A stretch of DNA of 64,000 nt from Neodiprion pinetum (GCF_021155775.2 NC_060235.2:20761598-20825597); one strand, 5' to 3'. Counted from the first letter of the stretch, positions 24,283 through 36,753 are shown. A program made the numbers and translations. Notes: generated by a model not told the origin, from the sequence alone.

Positions 24283-26517
24283 CGAAATGATGAAAAATCG
24301 TCAGTTTATTTGATCCATTTCATTCTAGAATGGCTAATTTTATCAATCACTGAACCGGATTTGATTATAATTTTGTTTTTCAGTAGTCGATTCAACAGCA
24401 GTTTCGAACGAAGCATCGATATTTATAAAGCTTTTCTTTGCAATTCTAGTATTTTCGGCTTTTTTTCTATTTTCGGAAAGATCCTCGCAGTGTACGGAAA
24501 CAACGTTTCGATAAACACTTAATACATAACTATCTCCCAACAAAATTATACAAACGCATTGATTTTTGGTCAAGAAACCTCCGCAATGATTGTACAATAA
24601 TTTTTCGAAGTAATTTATACTTGAATCTAGGCCATTATAACATAAATACATACTTTTACACAGCTAATTATTCCGATATACCAGGCAGATTGCTTTCCCA
24701 GTGATTTTGAAGTGAGAAAACTATCGCCGGCAAGTGATGAAATTCTAAGAAATTCTGTGCTAGCTACAGCTCAACACCCCAAAAATCTTACTCTGAAATC
24801 TGAAAATAAAGAAATGAATAAAGTCCAACAATCGTTATTAATTCTGTGGACGCGTGATTTTTCATTGGACCATATAATTGATGATTACAGGTATAAAAAA
24901 GGTATACGAGACCCGCGTGCGTATAAATTTGTCAAGATATCTTTGCAGCAGATCTGGTATCAAGATTGTATCGATGTAATAATACGTAAAGAGGATTGTG
25001 ACGTGTTTTATACACCGTTAAAAAAACCCTCATCGTGTTCAATTTCGCGTGATTTTATTTTTCGTTTTCCTTTACTATTATATTTCCACTTCCAAACTTT
25101 ACGCAAGCTCAGGTTATAAGCTTTTTTTCCACAACGGTTTTTCTTCGATTAATATAAAAATTAAAAGCCTAATCCAGACTATAATATCAGAAGAAGAATT
25201 AATAATGCCCATCGATCGGTTTTCCACATCGCGTCTTTGTACCGTAAGAACTTATAATTGGTCCGAGGATGGATCTTTTGTCCGTAAATCCGTGGATTAA
25301 CCCGTCGCTCCGATTTGTAAAACAATCGAGTGCCCAAATTAAATTTGAACTAAGTGAGAAGAGAAGGATAATGCAGAGAAGAATAAAAAGAAGAAACCGT
25401 CAGCCTTATATTATCCCGGGTTCCCCTCATCGAATCGCTCGAGAACAATAAGCAAAGAAGGCGAAGGGGAGAGAAGAAGAAAGGAATTAACCGGGGAGTT
25501 GAAACTTTGGGGGCAAAACTGTAGAGAGATACCGAATTGATGAACCGCGGGTCGAAATGCGAAGCCGAGACGACGAATCGGCGAGTAAAAAGGATCTGGA
25601 GAAAACGGTGAGGCGAAACCGTAGGAAACGAGCGACCGGCTTAAAAACAATTCGGTGCGATGTTCGCCGGTGGAATATGAAGGAGTTTTCGCGGTCCGCC
25701 GAACAGGAAGGCTGCAGTGACTTAATGAATTAAGTTTCCTCCGTTAATTGCTTCAGTTGTTTCATTATTCCTTGCCTCCGCCGTCCCTTTCCTATCGCAC
25801 AACCGGCATCGAAGCGGTAGGCGATATACGAGAGTTGAAGGGGTTTTCCCCGTTTTTCCATCCGAGTTCATTACGAAATATGCAGTCGGGGAGTTTGAGT
25901 GCGCGAGCGAGCGGAAGAGCGGAAGAGCGGAAGGAAAAGGAGAAGGAGAAGGAGGAGAAGGAGGAGGAGGAGGAGGAGGAGGAGGGGGATGAGAAGCAAG
26001 GACGATCCCCGGACGCCCCGCCGGGAATTATAAGGACAATCGCAATATCGCGGAGCGGCGAGACCCGATATGAGAAACAGCGATTCGCCCCGAACGCAGC
26101 CGGAATCTGAACCGAGATGGTCGCCGATATAGGCACTAAAAAGACCCCGATTACCCTGATCTTAACCTGCAGGCCGGACTAACCCCGGCGGCGTCGACGA
26201 TCACGTGCCGGGTGTCCGACTGCGAGACCGCTGTACGGGGGAAATATGAGCTTGCAATCAAGATCGCGAGTATTTTAGCTGAGGAATATATGCTCTACGT
26301 GCGGTACATTTTGTTGAGCTTTTACAGCAGTTTCTTCTGGAGTAAATGTGGAACAATAATTTTCAACGGTTTGTCTTACGATCAGGTGATGTTGGTTTTT
26401 GAGCTGGATATTCTACAGTGAAAATCACCGTTTTGTTACTTGGTTAAACAGTCCACAAATCAACAACTATTAGGAAACAAATCGGAAATAATTGTCAGGG
26501 TTGGATGCACATTGGCC
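24283..26517. other. gene-free stretch; GC- and purine-rich at 25.4-26.2 kb
   Basis: AT-rich to about 25.35 kb with a plus frame at 24712-25119 that has no recognisable content. From 25.4 to 26.2 kb the DNA is GC-richer with a GGA tract and overlapping frames on both strands. No gene is supported. Confidence 0.5.
25911..25990. repeat. GGA/GAAG purine tract
   Basis: About 80 bases made of GGAAGAGC and GGAGAA steps passing into (GGA)n. Read as protein it gives a Glu/Lys run on one strand and a Ser/Phe run on the other. It is low-complexity sequence. Confidence 0.85.
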
Positions 26518-26681
26518 AAGAATTGCCGTGGAATATCCTATACGCGTAAGTTTCGAGATTCAAATAGATGTTTGTCGAGAATTGGCATGGAATGCCCTAT
26601 ACGCGTGAATTTCATCCCTCAATGTATTCTCTATCTACCCATGCGTACCTTGAAATTTGTGCGTATAGGGCATTTCATATA
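26518..26681. repeat. three-copy short repeat (two direct, one inverted)
   Basis: Units at 26518-26558 and 26578-26616 are direct copies sharing GAATTG, the GTGGAAT/ATGGAAT step, CCTATACGCGT and a TTTC-rich end. A third unit at about 26650-26681 carries the inverse, with GTGCGTATAGGGCATTTCAT. It may be a degraded foldback element or a local rearrangement. Non-coding. Confidence 0.6.
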
Positions 26682-28816
26682 TATGTATATTCCTATATAA
26701 AAAATTAGTACTTTCGTATATTACAAGAAGCGTCGTCGAAGGGGTGCTCTGACAAAAAAGGTTAAGAAGTGTCTCAGTCGACCAGTAGTCATAATGATGG
26801 GGCACCGGTTAGACTTAATTGACCGAAATCCCCTTTCGCGAGGTGAAATTTCACAGCAAATCGAATAAAATCACAAGTTGGCAGAGGGAATAGACTAATA
26901 AAAAATAATATTTCAAGAACGGAATTAAAAAATTATACATTTTATTAAAAGGCAAATAATAAAGAGAAAAAAAAAATTACTCAAAAAACATAAGCACAGA
27001 CGATCCCTTATTCACCACGTTAAACTTTGACTTCCAAATCGAACGAAGAGGATCTGAAAAGCAACAGTGAAGCTCATAAATGACGCAGGGACATTGACCG
27101 AAGACCGACAAATGGGCTGGAAGGGCAGACAGTGGTATGTAAAGTTAAAGGATTAGAGCCAGACGACGAGCGAGTCGTTGCGTCGATACTGGAGCGTGAG
27201 AATTCACGTTGGTAAAATATAATAAATAAACCGACTCACCAGATCGTAATGTGGGTAGATTTTTGACGAAGAAGGCGCGATCTTTGAAATCGGGAGAACC
27301 GATCGATCGGCACAAGTTGTTGCCGATTCGTTTAACTCGGAGCCTAATTCGTGCAGCGAATTGTAAAACAACTTGTGCTATGCGAATCGCAATTGCTGGA
27401 TTCTTGCAATGAATAATTTCCACTCTATTTTAATATAGCGATCCTACACGCTGCAACGCTCGAGGCAGACTGAGTCTCACGCTTCCCCCACCACAGATCT
27501 GGACCGTAGGATAAGAGTGGGGAGATGGATTTACGGTTAGCAAGTCACTCGCTGTGCGCCGTTTTATGTTTTCAGGATAAATCGGTCTGAATGGAAATGT
27601 AGGAAAAGCGACATAATCGACTGCAAAATCTCTAGCAATATTATTTGTGCCAATTACGGTGAATACGAATAAAAAAATACACACGTATTTTACACGCTAA
27701 CTTAATTTGGTGTAAATTATTTGTGTCTGTTGACGAGTAAACTTGGTATTTGATTTTGCTCTAAGTTTATTTGTACAATAACGATGAATTTGTAATCAAA
27801 ACGTTCGTGCTGATTAAACTCTGCGTTTTTAGGCCCATTTTGATCACTGTTCGGATACCTAAAAATTGCTTTGTAAGAATTCAAGAAATATTAGATTACA
27901 GTATAGTTATAACGCACAGACTTATTTGTTAACGAAAATCACCGCTATTTTTATCTCTTCTGAACATAATTATTTGTGAAAAAATTTTGCAATCTTTTAA
28001 AATCGTTGTGGCAGATAAAATAAATCCAAAAATATTAGAATCGGATCAAAAATAGAAGATTTCAATCATTTGGGGTGTTCTTATCATAAAACCTTTTCTC
28101 GAATTGTTAATATCTGATTGTGAGTTTATATACGTTATTCGAAATTGCTCGGATTCATATCTATTAAATGCTTAGGTTGTTCTGTCATTCATTTTCACCA
28201 TCACTACCGTAAATACGATTTCTGGAGTTTTTTCAAAACTGTTTTATCTCTTTCCCCAAACTCTCATTCAGGCCGATTCATGCTTGTATCTGCGGTAAGT
28301 ACAGAATTCACTAATATGTCTAACGGTTGTTTAGTTTTTCCATTATCCCTGAGAATGAAAGAAAAAAAAATGAAGTAAATTTTTTTTTAAATCACACTAT
28401 TCGCGTCGTTTTTTCTTCGTTATTATTTATTTTATTTCTGATATAAAAATACCGTCACTACTCAGTCCCGTTTCACGAAGTGAATAATTCGATTGCCGAA
28501 CCGGTTACAATGACAAATCGTCGGGTGAACGCCATCGTGTGATAAGAAAACCGTGTGCTTACATGGATAATCGCAACGCTGTGAGATGTATGCGTTTTTG
28601 CGGAGCGTTATATTTCGCCCTTTGCTTGGGACAATATGTATGTACCTCGACTGTAACGCGAAGTGAGAGGAACGGGACGAGGGTTGTATAGGTGCTGCGT
28701 CATCGCAGATAAAGTTTTCGGTACAGAATAAGAACCCGTAGGTGTTGCACCGGAGGGGGTGAAATTTACGAGAAACTCTCTGTATTGTTATCATCATCGT
28801 GCCTGCCTATGGACCC

Positions 28817-28843
28817 GCTGCTGCTGCTGCTTCTACTGCTGCA
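28817..28843. repeat. (GCT)n triplet repeat
   Basis: Four to five GCT triplets, an interruption, then two more, in a GC-richer segment. No reading frame is supported. Confidence 0.8.
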
Positions 28844-29269
28844 GTGTAAAACGGTGTACATGCAGGCCGCCGACGTGTACACGGAGTAATGGAACGAGCG
28901 GACTCGGGGCAAAACTCGAAGCGCATCCAGGTGCCCTCTCCCTACCACCCTCTCACCCTCGGACGAACAAAGCACATCCTCGAACACGTTGTACAAACTT
29001 TACAAATTTGCGCCAGCACAGAGGGGGCGTCGAAACTGGATGCTGGAGGATGAAGGGCGAAGGGTGGTGGGGATAAAAAGGTAACAACAAACGAAACGTT
29101 AACGCAAAGCGTCGTCTTCACTCCGTTCCGGTGTATTCCCGTTAAGAAATTAAACTCACCCACCACCCCCCTTATTCTTCCTCTTTTTCTTTTTCTTCCT
29201 CATCGCCTTCTTCTTATTCTGCAGGAAATATGGTTCGAAAACTCAACCGACCCCAGATGAAGCGAAAGG

Positions 29270-29286
29270 TTTTTTTTTTTTTTTTT
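29270..29286. repeat. poly-T tract
   Basis: A run of 17 T, just upstream of the diverged duplication, which contains further poly-T runs. Confidence 0.85.
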
Positions 29287-29365
29287 GAAGAGTTGCGATG
29301 AGGCGTGTTGATAAACTGTGATGCGCGGATAAACGGGTGAAAAAATGTTTTAAGCCGACAATTGC

Positions 29366-29800
29366 TTTATTTATTCATTTTTGCTTTCTTTGGTTTTTTT
29401 TTTTTTATAAATACTGCTACAACGTACCGGTGCCTCCAATTTTATTAAATTTCAATTTGTCACTTTTATCGTACAAATGAATTCTACTAAAGTCGTCCAA
29501 ATTGAATTTTGTTACTGAAAACACCTCGGCTGCTTTACAAAAATACGTGATAACCAAACTGAATAGTGAAAATTATGTTGTTACAATAAATCATGGACGG
29601 ATTGTACATTTAGATAAGGAACACGTGACGACTTTATTGAATACCTGGAATTGCATTTTTGAGTTACGGTTGCTTTTTTCTTTCTTTTTTTTTTTTTTGT
29701 TATTCTCGACACCCAAAACATACAATTGCCTCTGGTTTCATTGAACTTTGATTCACTATTCTCTTCACCTCTAAAAGTCGTCTCAGTCAAATTGTATACT
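29366..29800. repeat. diverged direct duplication (two units)
   Basis: Unit 1 is about 29366-29528 and unit 2 about 29650-29800. Both have, in order, a TTTGCTTTC / TTGCTTTTTTC start, a poly-T run, a TACAAC / CATACAATTG step, TGCCTC, an ATTRAAYTTYRATTYR-type stretch, then YTAAAAGTCGTC or CTAAAGTCGTCC and CAAATTG. Similarity is moderate and broken by indels. It is an old tandem duplication or two neighbouring copies of an unknown repeat. Confidence 0.45.
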
Positions 29801-30922
29801 TGAAATCGATGCACTTTATGTTAACAAGCTGAAGAAACTTTTATTTTACGCAAGAAAAACCTAATAATATTACTAAAAATGAATGCTAGACAATTCTAAA
29901 AAAATCAGCCTAAATTTATTAACTCAAAATTGAACGAAATAGTAAAATCGGGCGATCATTCTTGGTCGAAGACAGCCTGAGCATTGTCAGTGAAATTTGA
30001 GGTACGATTGCAATTTGAAATCGGAAAAAAACGCTGTTTCTTTCATAAACACGAAGAGGCAGAACATTTTGATTGAATTCATTTTAATCATGCCCTCATG
30101 TAACACTAAATGCGAATCGAAATAAGCAGAAGAATCCCCCTATAACGCGGCTAAGTTTAATAAACGATAATAATTATTTAATAAACGAATAATAATTTCC
30201 GGTTCTTTGTTTCTAACGACTATTCTAAATAAAAAATATGCAATAAGCCAGCCAACAAAGATCAGCAGTCCTACGTATGCGATAAAAACAAGGGCAAGAA
30301 CGGGAGTAAAAACGACCGGGTTTCAAAGTGATACGCGAGAACACTTTGAGTTTAATGAAAATCGTTTCAGCGTTTACCCCCAGTCGTAAAGGGTCCTGCA
30401 GACATAATTGCACAAAAAAGTAAGAGCCACCATTGACCCGGCATATACATGTATACGTAGGGGTTATAACAGCGGCGCGAAAAAAAAAAATGCTGATATA
30501 ATGAAAATAACAGTATCCATTGTATGCGGGGATTAGTCGGTTGGTTAAAACTCACGAAAATTCATAATCTGGAAAATGTTATGAATTTCCAGACATTCCA
30601 GGTGGGTACAGTTTGGGTAAGTTCGCGTACCCTTATATTACCCTGAAAATAAACTCCTTCGAGAAGAAAATTATCGCGCGTACAGTTGAGACAAAAGACG
30701 TGACGAAACAATGGTCCAAAAGTTGCGACTGAAGTCAGTCAAGTTCACTTTAATTAAAATTGTCTGCCGCCTTCATGTCGAAAATGATTTGAAATTAAAG
30801 GATTTCAAGTGAGAGAGACATCGTGACTGATAAAAGTTTTGATTGCAAGTACATTGATTCGTAACATTTTTCAAAAACAAAAACAAATCTACTGAAAGAA
30901 AAGCAGTTTTGTAGCAGCAATC
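29801..30922. other. gene-free stretch
   Basis: AT-rich DNA with short frames only. No element or gene is recognised. Confidence 0.55.
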
Positions 30923-31519
30923 GTATAAAATGACCCCTGATCAGGGTGGGGTTGAGATTCCGAATTTGAAGAGAAACATTAAAGTTTCGATTGGTCTGAA
31001 ACCCGAAACTCGTAGTTCCGAAAGGGTGAAATTCCGAAACGACAAAATGCTGAAAGGGCGTAACTCCGAGAAGTCAAAGTTCCGATAGTGCAAAAATGAG
31101 AAGATTTCCAAATTTGAAACATCGAAATTCTGAATGATCGAAGATTTTCCGTTCGTTCAATTTCTGACTTGGTGAAATTTCATCACTTTGATCTTTCTTT
31201 GTTTTGGATTTTAGATATTTTTACTGATTTCTTACACGCACTCGTTGTGTAAATTACGCTGTGTGAGTATATTTTGATTGTCGGAACTTTACTTCATCGG
31301 AACTTTACTTTTCGGAACTTTGCTCTATCCTAACTTAAATTTCCGGAATCTTGCACTTCGGAACTTTGAGTCATCGGGTTTCCGACTATTCCAAACTTTG
31401 TTTGCTCGAAAGTTTGATGTCCTGACTTTAAGTTTCGCGATCAAATAATTCGGAATTAGCCGCTTTCGAATCTTGTCAAATTCAGAACCTCAATCCCAAC
31501 CTCCTTATCCATTTTATAA
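30923..31519. mobile_element. inverted-repeat element built of AAGTTCCGA-type motifs
   Basis: The left end (TATAAAATG, then AGGGTGGGGTTGAGATTCCG) is mirrored at the right end, where the reverse complement reads TATAAAATG, then GAGGTTGGGATTGAGGTTC. The interior is packed with short motifs of the type AGTTCCGA, AATTCCGAAA and AACTCCGA in one orientation on the left. The inverse (TCGGAACTTT) lies on the right. About 600 bp, non-coding. It reads as a MITE with internal subrepeats. I cannot name a superfamily, and the target duplication is not evident. Confidence 0.65.
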
Positions 31520-33647
31520 ATTGGAAAACATCACGATTTTGGTATGGAGAAAGCTGCGTTAAAATCTTATTATTCTCAATTCATAAACGACTGAATATAG
31601 TGTCTTAAATTTTTCTATTCTTCGATTCTTTCTGTATTCAAAACAGGCACTTGAAACAAAATGATTTGACTCGACTAACCTAGAAGCTTCACATTTTCGT
31701 CTCTATTCCCATCATTTCAGCATTTGATTAACTTCTTACTGATCCCATCTCAAAAAATTTTGAACCGCGTGTACAGAGAATCATCAAGTGTGTGACCCGT
31801 TGCAAGCGAAGGAAAAAGAAGAGTACAACTAAACAGAATTTAGAAACGAGCCAGCCGTGTTTTGGAAAGAATGCTACGTTAGAAAGAAGGAATTGATGTG
31901 GATAATGAGAAAAATAAGGTATGCGTAAAGTGAGCGAAATAATTTATCAGCAGGGTGATAATTTGACGTGTGTCACCAAAGAAGAGAAACGCGGCTCCTT
32001 TTCACGCTGCAAGAAAGACGAATGAAAGGAAATTACGCCGAAACAGACAGTGAGCGAAAATAAAACGCCAAATAAAAATTGCTCACGTTCGCTGAACGAC
32101 GAAGGTACGCGAAAAGAGAGAATGGGGGCTGCGGGGATAATCTAGGAAATATTGAAATCGCTTGAAAATTGTCATATCGTAGGCAATAACCCGGCATTAG
32201 CCTGTGACGCTGTCAACAAATTTACGAGAGCTCGAACACAGACAAACATGCATGTGCATCATCTCTCTCCGATGCGTGCATATCAGCTCATATGACACGG
32301 ATGAAGAAACACAAGTATAGAGGGTGTTACGCACACATATTACATGCATCGGATTCGAGTTTGACGGAAAACACAATTTTCGTTTCGCATTTCAATAAAT
32401 TCTCGAGCTTGGTATACGATAAAAACAATATTTTCAAAACAAGTTTATCAGAATTTCAAAACGTCCAAGTCACAAGTTGTAATCAAAAGTTCTAATTAAT
32501 TTGTTGAGATTCTAATGGCGGTCGTTCATTCATTTGTTCATAATTTATGTTTGAATCCCTTCGGGTTGATATTTGTTTTGGTTTCGGTGAAAATCGAGCG
32601 TTTGGTTCTATCTGTAAGATTACAAGAATCGTTTCGAAAATAAATACCCGAGAATTCGCAAAATATTGTGTTAAAATTAATTGTTGTAAAAACTCATTTG
32701 TTCGACAGAATGGGAATGAAAATTGAGGACAATTCTGCAGGCAAATCAACTGCAGACGAAGTAAATTTATTCTTATTACATCCACGCAGGTTGGTTGAAT
32801 ATTTTTTTTTTTTTTGTATGTAATTTCGTGTGAAATTCCGCACGTTCTCGTGGAAAATGCACAATTTTCTCCAACAAATTCAAATCCACTCGGACATTTT
32901 TATTATATACGTAAAATTCAGCTTGCAGCTTGTATCGAGTTAGTGAAAAAATGTCACTTCCTCTTTTCCTTTCACTTGGTCTTTGTGTATAATTTCTTGT
33001 TTCTTCTTATAATTACATTTTTTTCACTTACTTTCACTTGGGCTCATTCAAGATTAGAGTACCTGTATTGCGAATCCGCAGACACATTTAGGGTGGGCAT
33101 AAGGACACAAATTGGCACGTTTTTTTGTGCGTACCGGTATGCTCGTACAGTCTTTTTCTCTCATCCATGAAACGCCAACGCCGAGCGTCGACGAAAATGC
33201 TCTGTCACATTCATTCAACCGTGTATATTTTTTTTTTTTCTCTTTTTTATTTTCTTTCGTCCACGTTTTTCCACCCCGTTTTTCACCACTTTTTAATCTT
33301 GTATACGCACGTCGTGCGCCGTCGCAGACGCTTAAATAAGCTCTTGAATATGTTTTATGGATCCACGCATTGTACCAAAATGCGTTTTTTTTTTCTTTTT
33401 CATTCATTCATTCAATCATACATATAACGTAATTTTATCATGGTTCATAATTTTCGTTAAATTATAATAATAATTCATTGTGTCACATATGTTTGAATAA
33501 ATTCAAGACTATTTATTTAGTTATTTCGGTAGTCTTTGCATTTGTTTTTATTTGAGAATATTACGATTCGTGATGCGGAAAATAATAATGAAATGTATCA
33601 TCACACTCGCGAAAAAATGTCCAAAAATATTAACCTCAAGAATCCAA
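31520..33647. other. gene-free stretch
   Basis: AT-rich unique DNA. Frames at 32814-33170, 33054-33407 and 33125-33427 overlap on both strands and cross poly-T runs. None resembles a known protein. Confidence 0.55.
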
Positions 33648-34387
33648 AGTGCTGGACGATTTAGCTGTCTTAGTCGGTCAAGACAGTTAACTGGGTTAAT
33701 TAGCTAAAAGTTAGCTGGCTACAACAATTAGCCGTCCAAAATAGTTATCCGGTTGACCGGTTTAGCTATTCAGCTAATTTTAGCCGGCTAAACCTCAAAA
33801 TGTACAAAATCAACAAGCAAATGAATTCTTCACCTTTCAGATTCGAACTTGCACTGAAATAAGATTTATTATATTTATTTTACAGAATCATTGACATCCA
33901 TCATCGTTCAAGGCGCCTAAAAAGTTGATCAATCAGTAATAATCAGGTGAGCTAAGAATAAGAATTAACGTCCGTCAAATCGTAATACTTGTTCGAGTTA
34001 ACATTTCAAAGTCACTTACTAAGCATCGCATATTTTCGAATAATTTGATACTTATTCTTTCCCAGCTGTAGTTGGTATATTATTCAGTAATATCAAAATT
34101 CTATTCGCTCAAAAAATTCTCTAATTATGACTGACAAACGTGTATTTATGTGATATTTTAGTTGGAAGTTTGACTACAAAAGGTAAAAAATTCATTTGCT
34201 TGTTGGTTTTTTGGATTTTTAACATACGTTTGGCCGATTAAAATCAGCTGATTACTTATTTTTGGCCGGTTAAGCCGGTCAACCGATCAACTGTTTTGGC
34301 CGACTAATTACTTCAGCCAGCTAACTTTCAACTAATAAGCCAAGTTAACCGTCTTGGCCGCCCAAGCCAGCTAAATCGTACAGCACT
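33648..34387. mobile_element. foldback DNA element with ~200-bp inverted repeats
   Basis: The ends read AGTGCTG and CAGCACT. Arms of about 195-200 bases (about 33648-33842 and 34187-34387) align as reverse complements. Shared landmarks are CGATTTAGCTG, GTTAACT, AAAGTTAGCTGGCT and CGGTTGACCGG, plus CAACAAGCAAATGAATT at the inner edge. The arms carry many short repeats of the form TTAGCYGGCTAA. AATCCA stands next to both ends, one base away on the left, and probably marks the target duplication. The ~345-bp centre has no usable frame. Superfamily not assigned. Confidence 0.75.
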
Positions 34388-34402
34388 AATCCAGACCAAT
34401 AA

Positions 34403-34791
34403 CAGGGTTTGTACACACCGGGAAAACCTGGAAAACCGGGAAAACTCAGGGAGTTTCTTACAGCAGGGAAAAGTCAGGGAATTTCTAAAATAATATTGGA
34501 ATTTTAATTTTCTTGAAGAAATAAACTCGTTCTTATACGTACATTACTTGATATCAAACCTCCTTTCCTTTTTATTTTTTACTGAAAATCGCTGGCTATT
34601 GCTTGTAAATTAGTAGTCGGACGGTGAATTAATTACTAGGTAATATCGAAGGTATTAGTATTAATAAGCAAAAAAATTGTCATTAATCAGCGGCATATTT
34701 CTTGGAAGGTTACTGAAAAAAATCCTATTTTCAGGCTGGAACACCTGGAAAAGTTAGGGAATTACGGGTTCCAAAAAGCGTACGAACCCTG
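34403..34791 (+). mobile_element. CAGGGTT-family MITE-like element, copy B
   Basis: It begins CAGGGTTTGTACACACCGGG and ends GCGTACGAACCCTG. AATAA lies directly outside both ends, which suggests a duplication of five bases or a worn longer one. Order of landmarks: GGAAAACC and CCGGGAAAAC steps, GTCAGGGAATTTC, GAAGAAATAAACTCGT, then GGAAAAGTTAGGGAATT before the right end. This is the same order as copy A at 22.7-23.15 kb read on the minus strand. About 389 bp, non-coding. Only 15 bases separate it from the preceding foldback element. Confidence 0.75.
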
Positions 34792-34928
34792 AATAACAGT
34801 CTGATATTAAATTTTTTATACAACACTGATTTACTTCATACCTATATCGACAAAAATTAATTCCGGAATAAATCAGCTATGTTTTTTCTAAAAGACGTGG
34901 ATTTTCGAAGAGGTTGAAATTATATTTG

Positions 34929-34945
34929 AAAAAAAAAAAAAAAAA
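34929..34945. repeat. poly-A tract
   Basis: A run of 17 A followed by further A-rich sequence. Confidence 0.85.
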
Positions 34946-35030
34946 CAAAAGAAAAAAATCTATACAAATAGGAGTTGGAAGAAAAAAACGAAATGATAGC
35001 TTGTTGCGGATAGTTGCGGTGTAAAAATGT

Positions 35031-35047
35031 CGATATATATATATATC
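35031..35047. repeat. (AT)n palindrome
   Basis: GATATATATATATATC, fully self-complementary. Confidence 0.8.
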
Positions 35048-35499
35048 AATGGTGATATTAATATAACGTGCGTTGATACGATAAGTTTAAGTGAGTGCCC
35101 AACCGGTACATTAACTTGATATTAAATTAGCATAAGGTTAATAAAGGCGTGCACAGCGGCGGCGCGACGAGATGGCATCAAGAGGCAGGCCTGCAGGATT
35201 GCGTTGGTATTATTTCGAGAAGTTCGCCCCGTCGTCGGTCTGGCAAAGACGCCCCTTAACCTTCCGCCCCTGGGAACTGCTGGGGTGACTTCACCCTCTG
35301 CCGGTGGGAATATTTAGCATTTTAATATCGCGTATCAGGACAGCAATATAGTGGCTTAACCGCCCTTCTCTCTGATCGTGGCTCGAGGAACGCGCGTGTG
35401 CAGCCAACGCATACTTCGAGTCGTACATGTGTGTGGAAGTTGATGCATGCATATTACAGGCGCAATATACATATTCGTATATTCCTACATATATATATA

Positions 35500-35570
35500 G
35501 TTATGTGTGTGTGCGTGTGTGTATATATACAAAATTCATCAAACAAAATATATATATATGTATACGTATA
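35500..35570. repeat. GT/AT-rich dinucleotide patch
   Basis: A short GT run followed by ATATAT stretches. The two overlapping frames read through it, rich in Cys/Val/Tyr/Ile, are artefacts. Confidence 0.75.
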
Positions 35571-36197
35571 CGATGCATGAGAGCTGAGAGGTCGAAGGGA
35601 GCGGAAGACGTCTCGACGCAGTCCGGAAACTGGATTCGAGACGAGCCATGCATAATGAGTATAGTTAGGGGGTGCATGGATTATGTCAGGCTATTACTGT
35701 TGCATCGTATTACACCGCGTAATACAGCCTAATAATTAATCACGGAAGAGATAATTGGGAGAGAAGAATCTCGATTCACCCGCTGTTGCAGGCTGGTCGA
35801 GGTGTTGCTTTTTGTGTTTTATTTCTTTTTTTTTTTTTTTCATGGAAGTCATTTGATTGGCCAACGATCGATAACTTTTTGTCAATTTCATCACCATTTA
35901 CAGGTACCTACTCGTACATTCGGTATTTATCAAATTATAGTTTTGTTCGTGAAGTACGAAAATCCCGTTAGGAGTAAAAAGAAAAAGAAAAGAAAAAAAA
36001 AACGAAGATTACGGAAGCGTGAAAAAAATAGACGTCGATGTTTTATTTTTCAAATATCTGATAAAAGAAAGAAAAAAAACGTTGAAATTCTGTTAGATAC
36101 AATTTTATTCTCACTCAACAATGGCTATAATTTTATTCCGAATACTTTTTTCTAGAAATTCAGATTGTAACAAAATATCGAACAAGAAGAGACAAAC

Positions 36198-36225
36198 AAA
36201 AAAAAAATAAATAAATAAATAAATA
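36198..36225. repeat. (AAAT)n microsatellite
   Basis: An A-run passing into about five AAAT units. Confidence 0.85.
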
Positions 36226-36753
36226 TAGAAGAAAAAAAGAGGTCAATATAAAGAGAGAAATAAAGCGAATAAAAATTCTCTCTTTCGAATGAAAATTCCA
36301 CGTCTCAAGTCGGACGTCGCGACGGGTGTCTGCTACCCCCTTTCCCACCATTTTATTCTATTCCATTTGGTTATTTTACTTTCTTCATCTTTCCCGGCAT
36401 TCCTTCTCTTTTGCATCCCCCCCCCCCCACCTTCGACGACCCCACCCAGTTTTTTCACTCCCTCACAGAGCTGCGAATGGAACGCGACGACGTTGGTAGG
36501 GTAATATAAAACGAGTCGGACAGGACCGCGACGTTCTGACTAAAATTCCAACGGGATATATATAAGCGTCGCGCCGTCGTCGCGACGTCAAGAGCGGCGT
36601 AGAAGGGGTGCGAGAACGCATCCGCACCCTCGCTCGTTTCTACGGGCTTGTTGGCTCTTCGGCTTCTCGGTTGCGGTGCCTGCGCTTGCATTCGCAATCG
36701 CTGCTTTCGATCTAACATTGTGTACTTAGAACGACCACGGGGATGAAGAAGGA

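Larger units (their letters stand above)
26682..29365. other. gene-free stretch
   Basis: Mostly AT-rich, with a GC-richer patch at 28.8-29.1 kb that includes a GCT run. A minus-strand CTG|GTGAGT donor-like string lies near 27230-27240 and a plus-strand GCG|GTAAGT near 28292-28300. Neither has a convincing exon before it. Nothing else is recognised. Confidence 0.5.

Noticed and set aside
35880..35920. Second recursive splice candidate on the plus strand (TTTACAG|GTACCT)
   Set aside because: The donor half is far from consensus and the tract is interrupted by purines.
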